From positions 5,986,896-6,050,895 of the forward strand of contig CM043793.1 of NCBI GenBank assembly GCA_023974075.1: a DNA stretch of 64,000 bases, given 5' to 3'. A program made the position numbers and the translations under genes. Below are positions 1 to 12,145 of this stretch, piece after piece. This DNA is from Chaenocephalus aceratus. Taxonomy: Eukaryota > Chordata > Actinopteri > Perciformes > Channichthyidae. The stretch's first letter is position 1; each line of letters opens with the position of its first letter. Under the pieces are notes generated by a model. The model was not told the DNA's origin and did not search any database. It saw nothing but the letters and a program-made list of their open reading frames with translations.

Positions 1-527
1 GATTCTTACTTTTAGAGATATAAACATTTGTTCAGACCTTGTTTTAGAGGTTTTCTTCACATTTTAACATTAACTAGAGTGCGTGATGTCACAGCTCGAG
101 GGTGAGAAATCTTGAAATTTGCCTTCATATATATTTTTTAAACTGCCATAATTCCCAAACCCTACATTCCTGGGACATAATTTGTCATGATAAACGTAGG
201 AAAACATCTCGTAGCTTGAAAAATGACAAATAATTAAGCAAAATAATTCAACAAAATGCCTCTTGAGGGCATGAAGTGACAAACACTTTCAAAATTCCTC
301 TATTGAAGCCCATTGTAATTTCAGGCAGATATTTCCTCACGGTAGCAGCCGCACACCTTTAGTTAAACTGCCAAAAAGGCCACATTATTAACCCGAAAGT
401 ACACAAATATTACACTTCAGATACTCAACTTCCTTGACATGCTTCACGTTTTGAAATTTCACAGATATCTGTTACGGTTCTTCCACAAAACGTTCACATG
501 TAAGAGGTTTATCTCTCATTCAGAACA
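1..527. other. no recognised feature
   Basis: AT-rich sequence presumably downstream of the visible whrn exons (intron or beyond). I looked for the missing end of PDZ3 on the minus strand and did not find it. Confidence 0.5.
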
Positions 528-760
528 ATGGAAACCTGTGATCTCTACAGCAGCAGACTTCAGATAGCAGACTTCAACAGTCCAGCCTTGAGATTTCTTC
601 AAATGCCGTTGCCATGGCAACACAATGCTCGCCTTGAAACACGGTTTTCTCATAGCTTCAGTGAAAATACTCCAAACAGCCCAGAACTTCACAGGTTTGA
701 TAACGATGCAGCCATCAATGCATCTAAGGCAGCGTAGTATGGGGTGTCATCAAATGCCGT
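528..760. repeat. dispersed repeat, first copy
   Basis: About 200 bp (roughly 555-770) is clearly similar to 2190-2385, sharing a Ser/Phe-coding-like block near ctcataacttcagtgaaa, ggtttggtaacaatgcagcc and ggggtgtcatcaaatg. Both contain ccatgg-centred palindromes. The two copies flank a 148-bp tandem array and a LINE tail, so they may be the two outer parts of one older repeat that the others expanded in or were inserted into. Confidence 0.7.
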
Positions 761-1545
761 TGCCATGGCGACAGACCACTCGCCATGAAACACGATGAGG
801 CTGTAAGTTCAATCGACAATCGTCCCACAATCTTCACTTGTATATCACCGGTCCATGCCTCAACAGCTCTACGCCAAATCTGAGATCTCACCATATGCCG
901 TTTCCATGGAAACGCATCCCTCGCCATAAAACATGATGTCGCTATAAGTCCAATGGACACGGTCCAATCGTCCCCCAATCTTCACTTGTATATCACCGGT
1001 CCATGCCTCAACAGCTCTACGCCAAATCTGAGATCTCACCATATGCCGTTTCCATGGAAACGCATCCCTCGCCATGAAACACGATGAGGCTGTAAGTCCA
1101 ATCGACACTGTCCAATCGTCCCCCAATCTTCACTTGTATATCACCGGTCCATGCCTCAACAGCTCTACGCCAAATCTGAGATCTCACCATATGCCGTTTC
1201 CATGGAAACGCATCCCTCGCCATGAAACACGATGAGGCTGTAAATCCAATCGACACTGTCCAATCGTCCCCCAATCTTCACTTGTATATCACCGGTCCAT
1301 GCCTCAACAGCTCAACGCCAAATCTGAGATCTCATCATATGCTGTTTCCATGGAAACACATCCCTCACCATAAAACATGATGTCGCTATAAGTCCAATGG
1401 ACACGGTCCAATCGTCCCCCAATCATCACTTGTATATCACCGGTCCATGCCTCAATAGCTCTACACCAAATCTGAGATCTCATCATATGCCGTTTCCATG
1501 GAAACGTATCCCTCGCCATAAAACATGATGTCGCTATAACTCCTA
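753..1545. repeat. 148-bp tandem repeat (about 5.4 copies)
   Basis: The palindromic core gtttccatggaaac starts at 900, 1048, 1196, 1344 and 1492, an exact 148-bp period. A divergent first unit with gttgccatggcgac lies at 759. Each unit also carries cacttgtatatcaccggtcc and caacagctctacgcc. Copies differ by a few substitutions. The minus strand is open in overlapping frames simply because the unit has no stop in that frame; codon periodicity is not supported since 148 is not a multiple of three. Confidence 0.93.
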
Positions 1546-1589
1546 TGAAAATGTTTCAAAAGTGCTCAAACTTGACATTTGTGAGATTT

Positions 1590-2178
1590 CTTCAATCAAT
1601 CAATCAATCAATGTTTATTTATATAGCCCAATATCACAAATGTTACATTTGTCTCAGTGGTCTTCACAGTGTGTACAGAATATCAGTATGACAATACGAC
1701 ACCCTCTGTCCTTAGACCCTCACATCGTACAAGGAAAAACTTCCAAAGAAAACCCAGTTTAAAGGGAAAAATGGGAGAAACCTCAGGGAGAGCAACAGAG
1801 GAGGGATCCCTCTCCCAGGACGGACAGACGTGCAATAGATGCCGTGTGTAAATTGAAAAGATAATACATTTGCAACATAGGTAGTCCAGATGTTTGGAAA
1901 TGCATGTGTGTATAATAGGAAGATGAATCCACGAGGATATCCATCCAGGACCTATGATCCAGGACCACAGCCACGACTCAAGATCCAGCGCTCGCGATCC
2001 AGGACACAGGACCGCAGGATCATCCATGACTCCGGATCCCAGCGTATATAGACACCAAAAAGAAGGACATTTGGGGAAGCTGGGTTAATCGGAACATGAG
2101 AGTACACGGGTATAGACAGAGAGAAGGAAGAAGTAAGATGTCCCCCGACAAACTAAGCCTATATCAGCAAAACTAGGG
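1590..2178 (-). mobile_element. LINE 3' end (L2/CR1-like), truncated
   Basis: The segment is the reverse complement of 16040-16650, where the same tail follows LINE reverse-transcriptase C-terminal coding sequence. Its tail is a tcaa/ttga tetranucleotide run (about 1592-1612) and the body contains atttatatagcccaatatca. It begins abruptly at 2178 near gctgatataggc, typical of 5' truncation on integration. No coding capacity remains. Confidence 0.85.
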
Positions 2179-2187
2179 GCTGTTCAA

Positions 2188-2390
2188 ATGCCTTTGCCAT
2201 GGCAAAGGCATGAAAACACCATGAAACGCCATGAAACACGCTTTTCTCATAACTTCAGTGAAACTGCTCCAAACGCTCCAAAACTTCACAGGTTTGGTAA
2301 CAATGCAGCCATCAACGCATCTACGCGTATTATGGGGTGTCATCAAATGTCGTTGCAATGGCGACAGATCATTCGCCATCAAGTTAGTTC
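2188..2390. repeat. dispersed repeat, second copy
   Basis: This segment is similar to 555-770 (see that entry), including the palindrome ttgccatggcaa and the shared block ending ggggtgtcatcaaatg. Confidence 0.7.
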
Positions 2391-2870
2391 AGAAATTTGC
2401 AGTTCAATTATTCTGCTGCTTTTCCAAGCCTTTTTACTTTATTTTCTTCTCTCATCACACATTCAAGCCCCCTGTGTTCATGTATCATTTCAATCTAAAT
2501 TCTTCACTTTCTTCTTACACATTACATTTCAGCATAGCAGTTTAGCGTCAGCTTTTCAGCATAAAGCATTCCCACTAGCAATTTCTTCAGGAATTGCATT
2601 CTCTAGTTTAATTTGTTCTTCTTCATAATTTCCTTATAAACTAAGTAGATTTAAAACTCACTTAATTGGGTTCATTTAGAAATGGCTTCAGTTTATCATG
2701 ATAACAGATACAAAAGTTCAGATTCATTTTACAATAAATCAAGGAATGATGCACTTCTACAAACAAAAAACAACATAATTAAAACATTTCAACAAACTAC
2801 TAAAAGTAGATGAACTACACTATTCAACAGTTTCCAGTAACTTCTGATAATAACACAGTGGAAATAAACG
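2391..2870. other. no recognised feature
   Basis: AT-rich sequence with no exon, repeat or open frame I can support. Confidence 0.5.
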
Positions 2871-2872
2871 AG

Positions 2873-3021
<149 letters not shown>

Positions 3022-3070
3022 GACAGCCCGTCAGTATCAGGGTTAGTCAAAAATGAATCCCTTGGCGGTT

Positions 3071-3662
3071 CTAGTGTTCATTTACCGTTTTGTCTTCTCT
3101 TTGCTTAATCGATTTGAAACCAAGTCTATAGCTTAAACTTAACGTTAGCTTTCTAGCTAACACAACACATGCACACACCTTTCTCTGTGTTTTTTTTTGT
3201 AGTGACGTGAAGTTGGATGTTGTGGTGGTCGTGTCACTGATCTTTATGCTGCAGACCCTGCATACCGCTGTTCTCTTCTTATTACTGTCATCGACAACAT
3301 AGTCCTTGAATCCAAACTTCACTATTTTTGGAGTAACGCTAGCCGCTGCCATGTTAACTGAGACTCCTGCCTTCTGGTGGGTTGCCAGGTTTGCGCGCAT
3401 GTCGCTATAATCACATTTCGAAAAAACTAAATGTAATATCTCACTACAAAAACAAACGCAAATATTTAATTTTAAAAAGTCAAGTCCTTTCAAGTCATCT
3501 GTCTCAAGCTTAAGTCAAGTCTCAAGTCATGAATACCAAGTCAAAGTCAAGTCAAGTCTTTTATCAATGTTAGTCAAGCAAGTCTCAAGTCAAAAAATAT
3601 GCTACTCGAATATATGCTAGTCTGACTCGAGTCAAGTCATGTGACTCGAGTCCCCACCTCTG
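3071..3662 (-). mobile_element. hAT transposon 5' end with BED-finger remnant
   Basis: On the minus strand the element starts at 3662 with CAGAGGTGGGGACTCGAGTC, a hAT-type terminus, followed by many CAAGTC-like subrepeats. Further in (about 3370-3230) it encodes KFGFKDYVVDDSNKKRTAVC then RVCSIKISDTTTTTSNFTS, the N-terminal BED zinc finger of ZBED-type hAT transposases (Cys-x-x-Cys visible; the His ligands are lost after a frame break). The rest of the transposase and the other terminus are absent. An 8-bp flank (caatacca) follows the terminus but its partner is not found. Confidence 0.8.
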
Positions 3663-4446
3663 CAATACCATTTATTGTAAATATTGTAAATTGTCTTGTG
3701 ATGTTGTCAACAACAATTGGGGCTCCCTATATTCTCCAACCAATAAAACGAATAATTAACAGCTGGCCGGATTCCTCCATTGCATACACATACACCTCCT
3801 CATTAACCAACAGTGACAACTCATAATACATTCCTTGCAACATATATATAACTAGAACATTCCAGGAAATGTTGACTTTGATTGAAACTTGGATGCGCGT
3901 CCCGATGATAACATTACCCTCACTCAGAGCCCGAGAGATACTAAGAGATACGACACTCCCATAGACCTACGTTGTAAAAAATGGCGGCACCTACTTCCGG
4001 GGTATGGACATCGAAATAGTTCCAAATATTGTCATTTGGGCGTTGGACCTCATTCACTTACATTACGGCGCGTCGATTAGTTCCAGAGGTAAGTTGCTGA
4101 AATATCGAACTCTTTTGAATTGTCAACTGTCTATATTGTATCAGAGGCCCTTTATGATGCTTATACTGGTCTTCATTTGTATATGCACAGCGTAATTATC
4201 TATATTTTATCTTGGTTGTTGCAACCAATTTTGCTAGCATTGCCTGCTAGTTAGCTAGCGCGACTTCGTCAGCTTTGAAGCTAAGATTTCAGTAATGAAT
4301 CGCTAGCAGCTTATATATCAATGATGCTGGGTAACTAACAAGCAGGATTTAGATTGATTATGTGTTTTTATTGTTATTTTGGTTTTTATCTGCTGAACCT
4401 GACCGTGTCAGCCATCCTTCGTCGGCTTTTTCTGTATGATATGACT
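3663..4446. other. no recognised feature
   Basis: I see no gene or clear repeat; intronic or flanking sequence. Confidence 0.45.
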
Positions 4447-4449
4447 TAA

Positions 4450-5049
4450 CGGAGCGTCCACACAGCAGTGTGCGTTGACGCTTGGCGGTGGGCGTGTCTG
4501 AAGCTTGGGGATTTTTTGCGAGCAACGCGACCAACAACCAATCACATGAATCTCCCGCTCCCGACATACAAAGCAATAGCAATGTTAAAACGAAGTAAAC
4601 TGGAAATAAAATCCCCAAACAGGCGAAAACCTACCAGTTTCACCCACTGTCTCTGTCACCTCCCTCCATGCCTGGCTCCTCCGGTTTGTATCCCGGTAGA
4701 TGAACAGAGACTGATCATACAGCACCGGGGTATTCACTATCGCTATAATGAATTTTCCCTCAATTTTTTGGAATATGAGGAAAAGACCTGCGTAGTCTCT
4801 CCCAGCATACACGCGGTTTGATTGGCTAGCGCTTGTACTGGCAGATTTGCATAAACGGGATTTTATTGGCTGACGCTTCTGCAGAGGCGCCAACAGTTGA
4901 ACATTGCTCAACTTTTGAAGTGAGCAATGCCAGCAACGCTCCACGTCGCTTCCCAAAATGCAGTTCGGCTAAAAGTGACGTCACCCCATTCAAAGTGAAT
5001 GGGCAGAAGCGTTGGAAGCTTCAACGCACGCCGCTGTGTGGACGGGCCG
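4450..5049. mobile_element. PIF/Harbinger-like non-autonomous DNA transposon
   Basis: Inverted ends: CGGAGCGTCCACACAGCAGT on the left and, inverted on the right, CGGCCCGTCCACACAGCGGC. It is flanked by TAA on both sides (4447-4449 and 5050-5052), the 3-bp target typical of PIF/Harbinger. A shorter relative with the same ends is at 52003-52318 and shares the internal block with gtgattggttgttggt. No transposase is encoded. Confidence 0.8.
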
Positions 5050-5052
5050 TAA

Positions 5053-5459
5053 CGGCTAGCACTAGTAGAAATGAGGTGGCGTTTGTGATAAATATTTCAT
5101 TTAATATTTCATTGAATTTTGGGATATACTAACATTTCATTATGTGACATGTTGACTGTACTTAGTTTTTTTTGTACTGTTCTGTGTGAACTCATCTGTA
5201 CTGTACAACTAGCCTAGCGCTACTTTTTAATGATTGATGGCATGCTAGGATAGATTCCTTTGTATTGTAATATACACACTAGTTTAATGATTGTTCTTCA
5301 AAGGTATTATTCAGTCTTAAACAAATGATAGCCTACTGAATAGGCTACTCTACAGCAGTGAATGAAGGATGAGCCTAAAACATGGTCATGCATCCAAAAT
5401 ATTTATTTTTAACAAAATAAACACTTTAAAAAAAATAATTAGCACTTTTTTTTATTCAG
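5053..5459. other. no recognised feature
   Basis: AT-rich sequence without supported genes or repeats. Confidence 0.45.
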
Positions 5460-5982
5460 CCTCATATGTCAGCCATGGCTATTGCTGCTGCTGCTGGCAG
5501 AGGCTGCTGCTGCTGCTGCTGCTGCTGGAGGGTGCTGTTGCTGAAGGAGGGTGCTGCTGCTGAAGGAGGGTGCTGCTGCTGCTGGAGGAGGGTGCTGCTG
5601 CTGGAGGGTGCTGCTGCTGAAGGAGGGTGCTGCTGCTGAAGGAGGGTGCTGCTGCTGAAGGAGGGTGCTGCTGCTGAAGGAGGCTGGTGCTGGCAACGGC
5701 TGCAGGTGATGACTGCTGAAAGAAGAGGAGGCTGGAGGCTGCTGACGGTGGACCGGGAATGGAGATGCCAAGTACATCGATGGCAACGAGTAAGGTGTTT
5801 GGCAGTGGCCTAGATGTTATGACCTTCGGTGCAGAGGTCTGTTGGGTCTTCTTTGCCTTCTTACTCTGACTCTTGCTGCCAAGATACCCTTTATGTTTAT
5901 CCTTCCTCTCAGCCCTGATGCACTTTGATGCAATCCTTAACCTCAGCCTGATGTATGTTGAGGATTTTTTTCTTCAGGTCAT
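5460..5982 (-). pseudogene. unrecognised coding-like remnant, 3' part, with CTG-rich array
   Basis: Read on the minus strand, 5982-5910 encodes HDLKKKILNIHQAEVKDCIK and VHQG then stop. After a one-base shift an open frame continues, basic at first (RKDKHKGYLGSKSQSKKAKK), then Pro/Ser-rich, into an imperfect array of gctgctgctgaaggagggt units (about 5480-5690) coding Gln, Pro, Ala and Ser runs. Removing the transposon at 5990-9396 joins this in frame to the coding-like sequence at 9404-9580. I do not recognise the family; a transposase tail or a processed gene fragment are both possible. Confidence 0.4.
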
Positions 5983-5989
5983 GGCATGA

Positions 5990-8900
5990 CAACCCAGTCT
6001 CACAAAAAAACGTGTAATAACTACGTTGGTCCACAACGTAGGACGTAGTATTTCTACAAAAACGCCTCTGAAATTGTAAGATCCCTACGTTTTTTTTAAC
6101 CATTCATTCCAATGGCTGGCGTCTATGTCTCGTGATCTTCACATTTCTCCCTGCAGAAAAAAAAAAACATGGCCGAACTTCGTTTTATTCTCGGTGTAAA
6201 ATGCCTATTTAAAGTTACTTTGGCCATTAAAATGCGTTTTGATGTCATTTGATGCGAGAAATATGAGTTGTTATTTCAGATTATGTGTGCAGTGGATGTA
6301 CATGATCTTTAGTTTGCTAGTTATTACGAAGATTACTTCAGGAAATTGTGTCTATACAACATTTTCATTGTTACCAAGGTGATTGAGGGACGCTGCTATT
6401 GATATTATTTCTATTATGTTGTGTAACTGTTTAATGGTGTTATCTTTATTGCTACCCCCTTCCCCGTCAACGTATAGTGTTGGTCCACAGCGCAAACTTA
6501 TTAGTTTAACAAAATCCGCATCTAAAATGGTGCAGAAACGCTATTTTCCCCTGTGCAATTCCAGTCTCACATCTCACAGCACATCGTCATTAACAAATAC
6601 CGGAAACAGACCGAAAACACTTTATTCCGAGTGTGCTTGCTTTTCTCTTTGAAAGTCATCACATACCGGCATTGTAATACACGGTTTGGCTGCATTACAT
6701 ATTACATATCTGCTGTAGTTCTCTATTTATAGAGCCCTGATGAGAAGACTTCTAGACAAACATGAGGAACTGCCGCCAACACTGGAAACGTGACGTGGAT
6801 CATAAATATATCAGCCATTAAACAACATCTTACATTTCTTTTCACACAATACGTCTCCTTGCAGTATCAACACTAATTCGGCTGACTTTTATATTTGATC
6901 CAATTGGTAGATAGGCTGTATTTACACCATAAAGGTGCACAGCTGATATAAAGGGACACCTAGTGGTTAAAGCATGTTATTGAATTTCATTATTTTTATT
7001 ATTAGATATTAATAGAATCCCTATAAAGTATATTCATTACTCGTTATTCTCTACTAATAGTTAATTGAAGACTGTATATAATGACTATTTTGCACATCCC
7101 TTTCAAGATTTCAAGATTTTCTAAGGTTTATTGACATATCATATAGGCCTACACAACTGTGGTGTAGTTCTGCACTGAATGAAAAACTTGGGTCGCAGGT
7201 TCCTCAACAGTGCATTACAAGACATCTATCAATATTTGTGCATACCTCCAGCAATGTTAACTATGTTGAAGCACTTATTTTAACTGATATTATACATTAT
7301 CCCGGATTTGCTCCTGTGGGTATTGTCCACAGTACATGTATGATATCAATGTGTACTTGTAAAAAAGCGCCTCGATGACTTCGAGGCGTGAAGATGGAAG
7401 GTGTGGCGCAGTGCGCTGTGCAATGATCATCAGATCAAGGGGTGAAACCCGCCACTGCTGCGTCTGTAAAGCCGTTGTGTCCGTGGGCAAGACACTTCAC
7501 CTGAACTTGCTCCTGTGGGTATTGTCCACAGTACATGACCATTGCATATATGTGTAATGTGTACTTGTGTAGCGCTTTGAGCATCTGGAAAAGCGCTATA
7601 ATAAATATAAGGAATTATTATTATTATTATTATTATTATGTATTATACTCTTATAAGATGTATGTAGATAGTATAAGAACTGTGCAGAATATGACAGTTT
7701 AATGGTGGAGGTATACACACATATTGAAAGATGTCTTGTGATGCACTGTCAGGTATTGAACAATCAATAAATAAAGAACACAGAATTATTATATATAAAA
7801 CACAGAATTTGTGTGATTATACTAAATGATTTACAAATAAACACCACTGCATATTTACAACTATACACATTCTGATGTAACGCAAATGTTTCCAACTTGG
7901 GATCAACAAAGTATATCTTATCTTAAGATGATCGATGGCTACTGCCATATTTGCACAATGTGCCTCTGAACCTTGACAAGTGCATGTTTCAGGCTCATCA
8001 ATGAACAACAGGAGGGGTCACAGACATAAGACCAGCTGTTAAATAAAGCTCTTCTGACCTTAGCTGTCGTGTGGGTATATATTAATGCTGCCCATTATGG
8101 GCACAAGCAATTTTCACCCATTTATTAATTATATGTTTTAAATTTGAGTGTTTCCTATCCCCTAAACCTCCAGGGATGTACACAGTTTAATACTGGCAAC
8201 TTCTTATTATGGGAAATACGAAAACGTATTTTAAAACTACAACTCCCAGTAGAGACGTGCCATAGATAGAGAACGTGTTGCGAAACACACAATAGCCAGC
8301 ACGTGTAGTTCTGGGGACGGGGTGGGGGAGGGGGGACGGGGTGGACCCGTTCAAATCCAGTTTTGGACAGTCTGCCGTGGTTCCATCCCATTTCAAGTGC
8401 TGTTCGAGGCTCTGCACACTCTCCAATCACAGAGCTTGAGGACTATCACGGGGTTTGTCAAGCGAAGCGGAGAGAATACTTACTTCCGGCCGGGTGTAAT
8501 ATTCTGTAAAGCAAATGAGCTGCTCCGACCCTCGGTCCTGACGGACTCCAACTTGTGTTTATTAATCAAACAAATAAATAAACACAAGGATAATTATGTG
8601 TTATTGTTGAGTAAATGGAGAATTGCACAGGGGAAAATAACGTATCTATTGTGGTGATTGACATTATTCACCCACGGATCTATGGGTTAGGGTATTGTTC
8701 TGCACGGACATTTTAGTGAGCCGGACTTCCTGTCTCCGCCGGTCTTCGCTTCCCGGGCATGAAGCTGATTACATGTGTTTTGAGATGCTAAATAAAAGTC
8801 TAGCTTGTACCTTTGATACCCCGCCTCCGACTCCCATCTCTCGGCACCACACTATGCCACAATTTTAGATGCGGATTTTGTTAAACTAATACGTTTGCAC

Positions 8901-9396
8901 TGTGGACCAACACTATACATTGACGGGGAAGGGGGGTAGCAATAAAGATAACACCATTTTACACAACATAACAGAAATAATATCGATAGCAGCGTCCCTA
9001 GCAACCACCTTGGTAACAATGAAAACGTTGTATAGACACAATTTCCTGAAGTAATCTTCGTAATAACTAGCAAACTAAAGATCATGTACATCCACTGCAC
9101 ACATAATCTGAAATAACAACTCATATTTCTCGCATCAAATGACATCAAAACGCATTTTAATGGCCAGACTAACTTTAAAATAGGCATTTTACACCGAGAA
9201 TAAAACGAATGTCGGCCATGTTTTTTTTTTCTGCAGGGAGAAATGTGAAGATCACGTGACATAGACGCCAGCCATTGGAATGAATGGTGAAAAAAAACGT
9301 AGGCCTCTTACAATTTCAGAGGCGTTTTTGTAGAAATACTGCGTCCTACGTTGTGGACCAACGTAGTTATTACACGTTTTTTTTTAGACTGGGTTG
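5990..9396. mobile_element. DNA transposon with ~540-bp inverted ends and 7-bp duplication
   Basis: The left end starts CAACCCAGTCTCACAAAAAA and the right end is its inverted copy. The match runs for about 540 bp (5990-6535 against 8857-9396). The flanks are an exact 7-bp duplication, GGCATGA, at 5983-5989 and 9397-9403. The interior has no transposase frame; it holds a V-SINE-like insert and sequence shared with the element at 43084-50550 (7015-7290, 7650-7750 and 8050-8530 all recur there, some inverted). The termini resemble that element's CAACCCTGTCTC ends, so both belong to one family. The superfamily is unknown to me. Confidence 0.85.
7395..7642 (+). mobile_element. V-SINE-like tRNA-derived SINE
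   Basis: A tRNA-like head with an A-box-like stretch (gtggcgcagtgcgctg) is followed by a central block, gttgtgtccgtgggcaagac plus acttcac, characteristic of V-SINE-type fish SINEs. A LINE-like tail (gtagcgctttgagcatctgg, aaaagcgctata) ends in a run of att repeats. A partial duplicate of the middle (ttgctcctgtgggtattgtc) lies just upstream at about 7307-7340. Not expressed as a tRNA: the acceptor stem does not pair convincingly. Confidence 0.7.
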
Positions 9397-9403
9397 GGCA
9401 TGA

Positions 9404-9580
9404 GGGAAGGTTGCTGTCCAGCAACATGGCTTCTTGTTCCAGCTGTGACACTGCATTTGAGGACTCCATGAGGGAATCGCTCGTCCTCACACGGAACAGC
9501 TGCTCCACGTAAAATAACGAAACTTGTAAATAGTGCCAATCCATACAAAGTGTAACCACATCATGTAAATATGAAAGCAA
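9404..9580 (-). pseudogene. unrecognised coding-like remnant, 5' part
   Basis: The minus strand reads VEQLFRVRTSDSLMESSNAV, then SQLEQEAMLLDSNLPSC, and meets the transposon's target duplication in frame. After removing the element the frame continues HDLKKKIL at 5982 downward. A possible acceptor (ttattttacgtggag) precedes CAGCTG near 9508. The protein family is not recognised. Confidence 0.4.
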
Positions 9581-11447
9581 TCTTTAAAAAATAACAGCGT
9601 TGGTTTAATCTATGACTATTTTGACCATGTTTGTGCTGTCTTTGCCATAGAGAAGCATTGCCACGGAAGTGCGTTTGGAACTATCCCGGCATACATAAAC
9701 CACGTGACCGGCTGGCGGCGACATCAAAGAGTGTCGTAACTCTTATCTCTCTAGGGCTCTGCCCTCACTGAGTAAGTATTACTAGCATTAGTTATATTGT
9801 TAAGTACAACAAAGAATATCCATTCATTTTAGCTGAGTATTTTAACTGTTTATAGATTACATTTTTGGATTCTTGCACCACATTCCTGCATCGTTTCTGA
9901 ACATCTTTAGATTACTATTGGATTTAGTTAACGACCAACAGGTGTGTTCAAAGATCAAAGCATTTCCACGGTAACGCCCTGCCAGTGAACGAGAGACAGC
10001 CTGTCAGAGAATGTATTATTGTGCTGCATTATTGCTTCTAAGTAAAAAACTGTAACTCCAATCAGCTAAGTATCCTAGCCAGAGTATTCAGGATACCAGA
10101 TGAACACCTGATGACTCTTGTGTTTGCTATATGTTTAAGTCCGTTTGATTAAATGAGCATATCGGTAAGGCCGTGACAAATCTCCAAATGATGTATGAAG
10201 AGTGAAAATGGTGGCCAGCCGAGCAATAGTTGGAAAAAACCTCTTGAGATTTGACAGCTCCTCTAGCCGTGATTTCACCACTCTAAGTCTTAACCAGCTC
10301 TCCCATACACACCCCTTATAAAATGTGAAATAGTGTGACATTTTCGCAAAACGTGAACTGCGACTACGTGAGAACCGTACTAGCTATCAAAAAATATCCA
10401 GTTAGTCTAATAAAGTCCATATTCTCGAGAACCTTTTAAACTTATATTATTTTTGTTCTACGTTAAGGTATGCGGAATCTGTATGGGGTCAAAGTAGGGT
10501 GTTTTTGAGCTCTGTTCAAATGGATTTCCCATTCATTCCTATGGGGCAAATGATCGCAGTTTTAAAGCGATTTGCGTGAAGACGGCTAGGCGAATCTTTT
10601 ATAAAAGACATAGCAACCTGATCCCGGTCATTCCTCACGTTTTGATGTGTTTTTTGTGAGTTTCATGTCAACGCTGCCAGAGGAGTAGCATGACAACATT
10701 TGTGGCGGAAGAAGGAGAATAAGATGAGACTAGAAAATGCATTTGCTGGTGAAAATGCTGCAAACTGTGAACATTTGTTGCTGAATTTAGCTGAAAGAGC
10801 AGAATATTGTATTAGCTGAATGGTCTCTGTAGCTGCTTTTAGCTACAAAAAACAAGTAAGTGTGTTGCTGAACTTAGCGGAGAAATGCAGAAAAGTGAAA
10901 TGATTTGACTCAAAATTGTTACAGCTCAAATGCATTGCAATGACTTTGTTGAAAACTGGAAAGTGCAATGTTAAATTGGAAGAGGAGGACTGTGAAGCTG
11001 ACCATTGAGCGGCCCGACCAAGCAAGGAGGCAGAGGCAGAACGTCCAAATACAACCCGGTGTGGGCATTTATTACTCACTGGCACATGACACAGCCTCAA
11101 TCTCGCTGTTCACGTGAGCACAGTCACCGGCCACAAGAAATCTCACACACCAAACAAAACAGGAAACACAGAGCCTAAATACCCACACTAATTAACAAGA
11201 CACAGGTGAGGGGGAGGAGACAACACAGGGCACCAGGTGAACCCAATCAACAGCAACAGACAAAACGGGAGGGGAAACACTTTCAAACTAAACCACATGT
11301 GCAATATTACAAGGTCCGAAGCCGTCAGTCCACAATGACGAAGTTACCTTCATCACAAGGACAAATAGAGAAGAAGCTTAATATTTAAAAGAAAAGGTTT
11401 AAAAAAAAAAAAAGTATAAACAACAACATGTATCGCCTCAATGTCCT
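9581..11447. other. intergenic or intronic sequence, mostly unassigned repeats
   Basis: No gene is supported. About 11005-11280 resembles the minus-strand LTR-like elements seen at 26488-26895 (caggtgaacccaatcaacag, gaggagacaacacagggc) but lacks clear ends. The rest shows nothing I can name. Confidence 0.4.
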
Positions 11448-11975
11448 GGGGCCTGTATTACGAAGCTGGTTCAACCTAACCTGGATATGTTTGAGTTAGC
11501 CGGTTGGCCTAATCCAAAACATACGCGCTCTCGCTAAACGGTCCTACGACGCGGGTTATCAAGTCAAGCCAGCCGTGTCCTATCTAGTTAGGTGCGCGTT
11601 CACATGAAAGGGGTGGTATTTGGAGCATTCGACCAATCACAAACATGGAGAAGCATACTGACAGCGCAGCGTCATACTTCCTGAATGAAAAGTCAACTAT
11701 AATATTAGGCATATGAAGAAGTTAAACTTTAAACATCCATGACTTAAACACTTGATCCAGGATCAAAGCCACATAGCTGCACCTGCAAGGTGAATACAGC
11801 TGGTAACAGAACAAGTGTTTGAATGCGTACATTAACAGGTTTATGATATCACTGCCCGTCTAAAACACGATCTGACTTTCATTACATTTGACTCGAGTGT
11901 TTCGTCAACTTAATGTGTTGCTTAAAATAATACTTCTGCATACAGTATGTGACGCTGTGAGTGTTGCACGGCCAG
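11448..11975 (+). mobile_element. truncated copy of the GGGGCCTGTAxTACGAAGC element
   Basis: It starts GGGGCCTGTATTACGAAGCT and matches the X-end halves of the two nested elements at 31624-33808 for about 520 bp, ending at gtgttgcacggccag. The other end is absent. No coding sequence. Confidence 0.85.
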
Positions 11976-12145
11976 AAGAAAATGCAAGCTATTAATCAGA
12001 TGCTTATGGAACCTATTTTTTAAAAAGGAAATAGCAGTATTCTAATGCTCCGAAATCAAGTTTTTCAAAGACAATAAAGACAATAAGACAATACTGTAAA
12101 TAAAACAATGGCTTTGAACCCTAAGTCATTGTATAGCTGTCTCAC

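Noticed and set aside
724..1519. Four overlapping minus-strand frames of 71-85 codons
   Set aside because: They are repeats of the 148-bp unit, whose length is not a multiple of three, so no single protein is maintained.
5469..5786. Possible poly-Gln/Ala protein
   Set aside because: The frame comes from an imperfect CTG-rich array; another minus-strand frame joins the flanking remnant better, and no family is recognised.
7395..7470. Possible tRNA gene
   Set aside because: Has A- and B-box-like sequence but no convincing cloverleaf; it is the head of a SINE.
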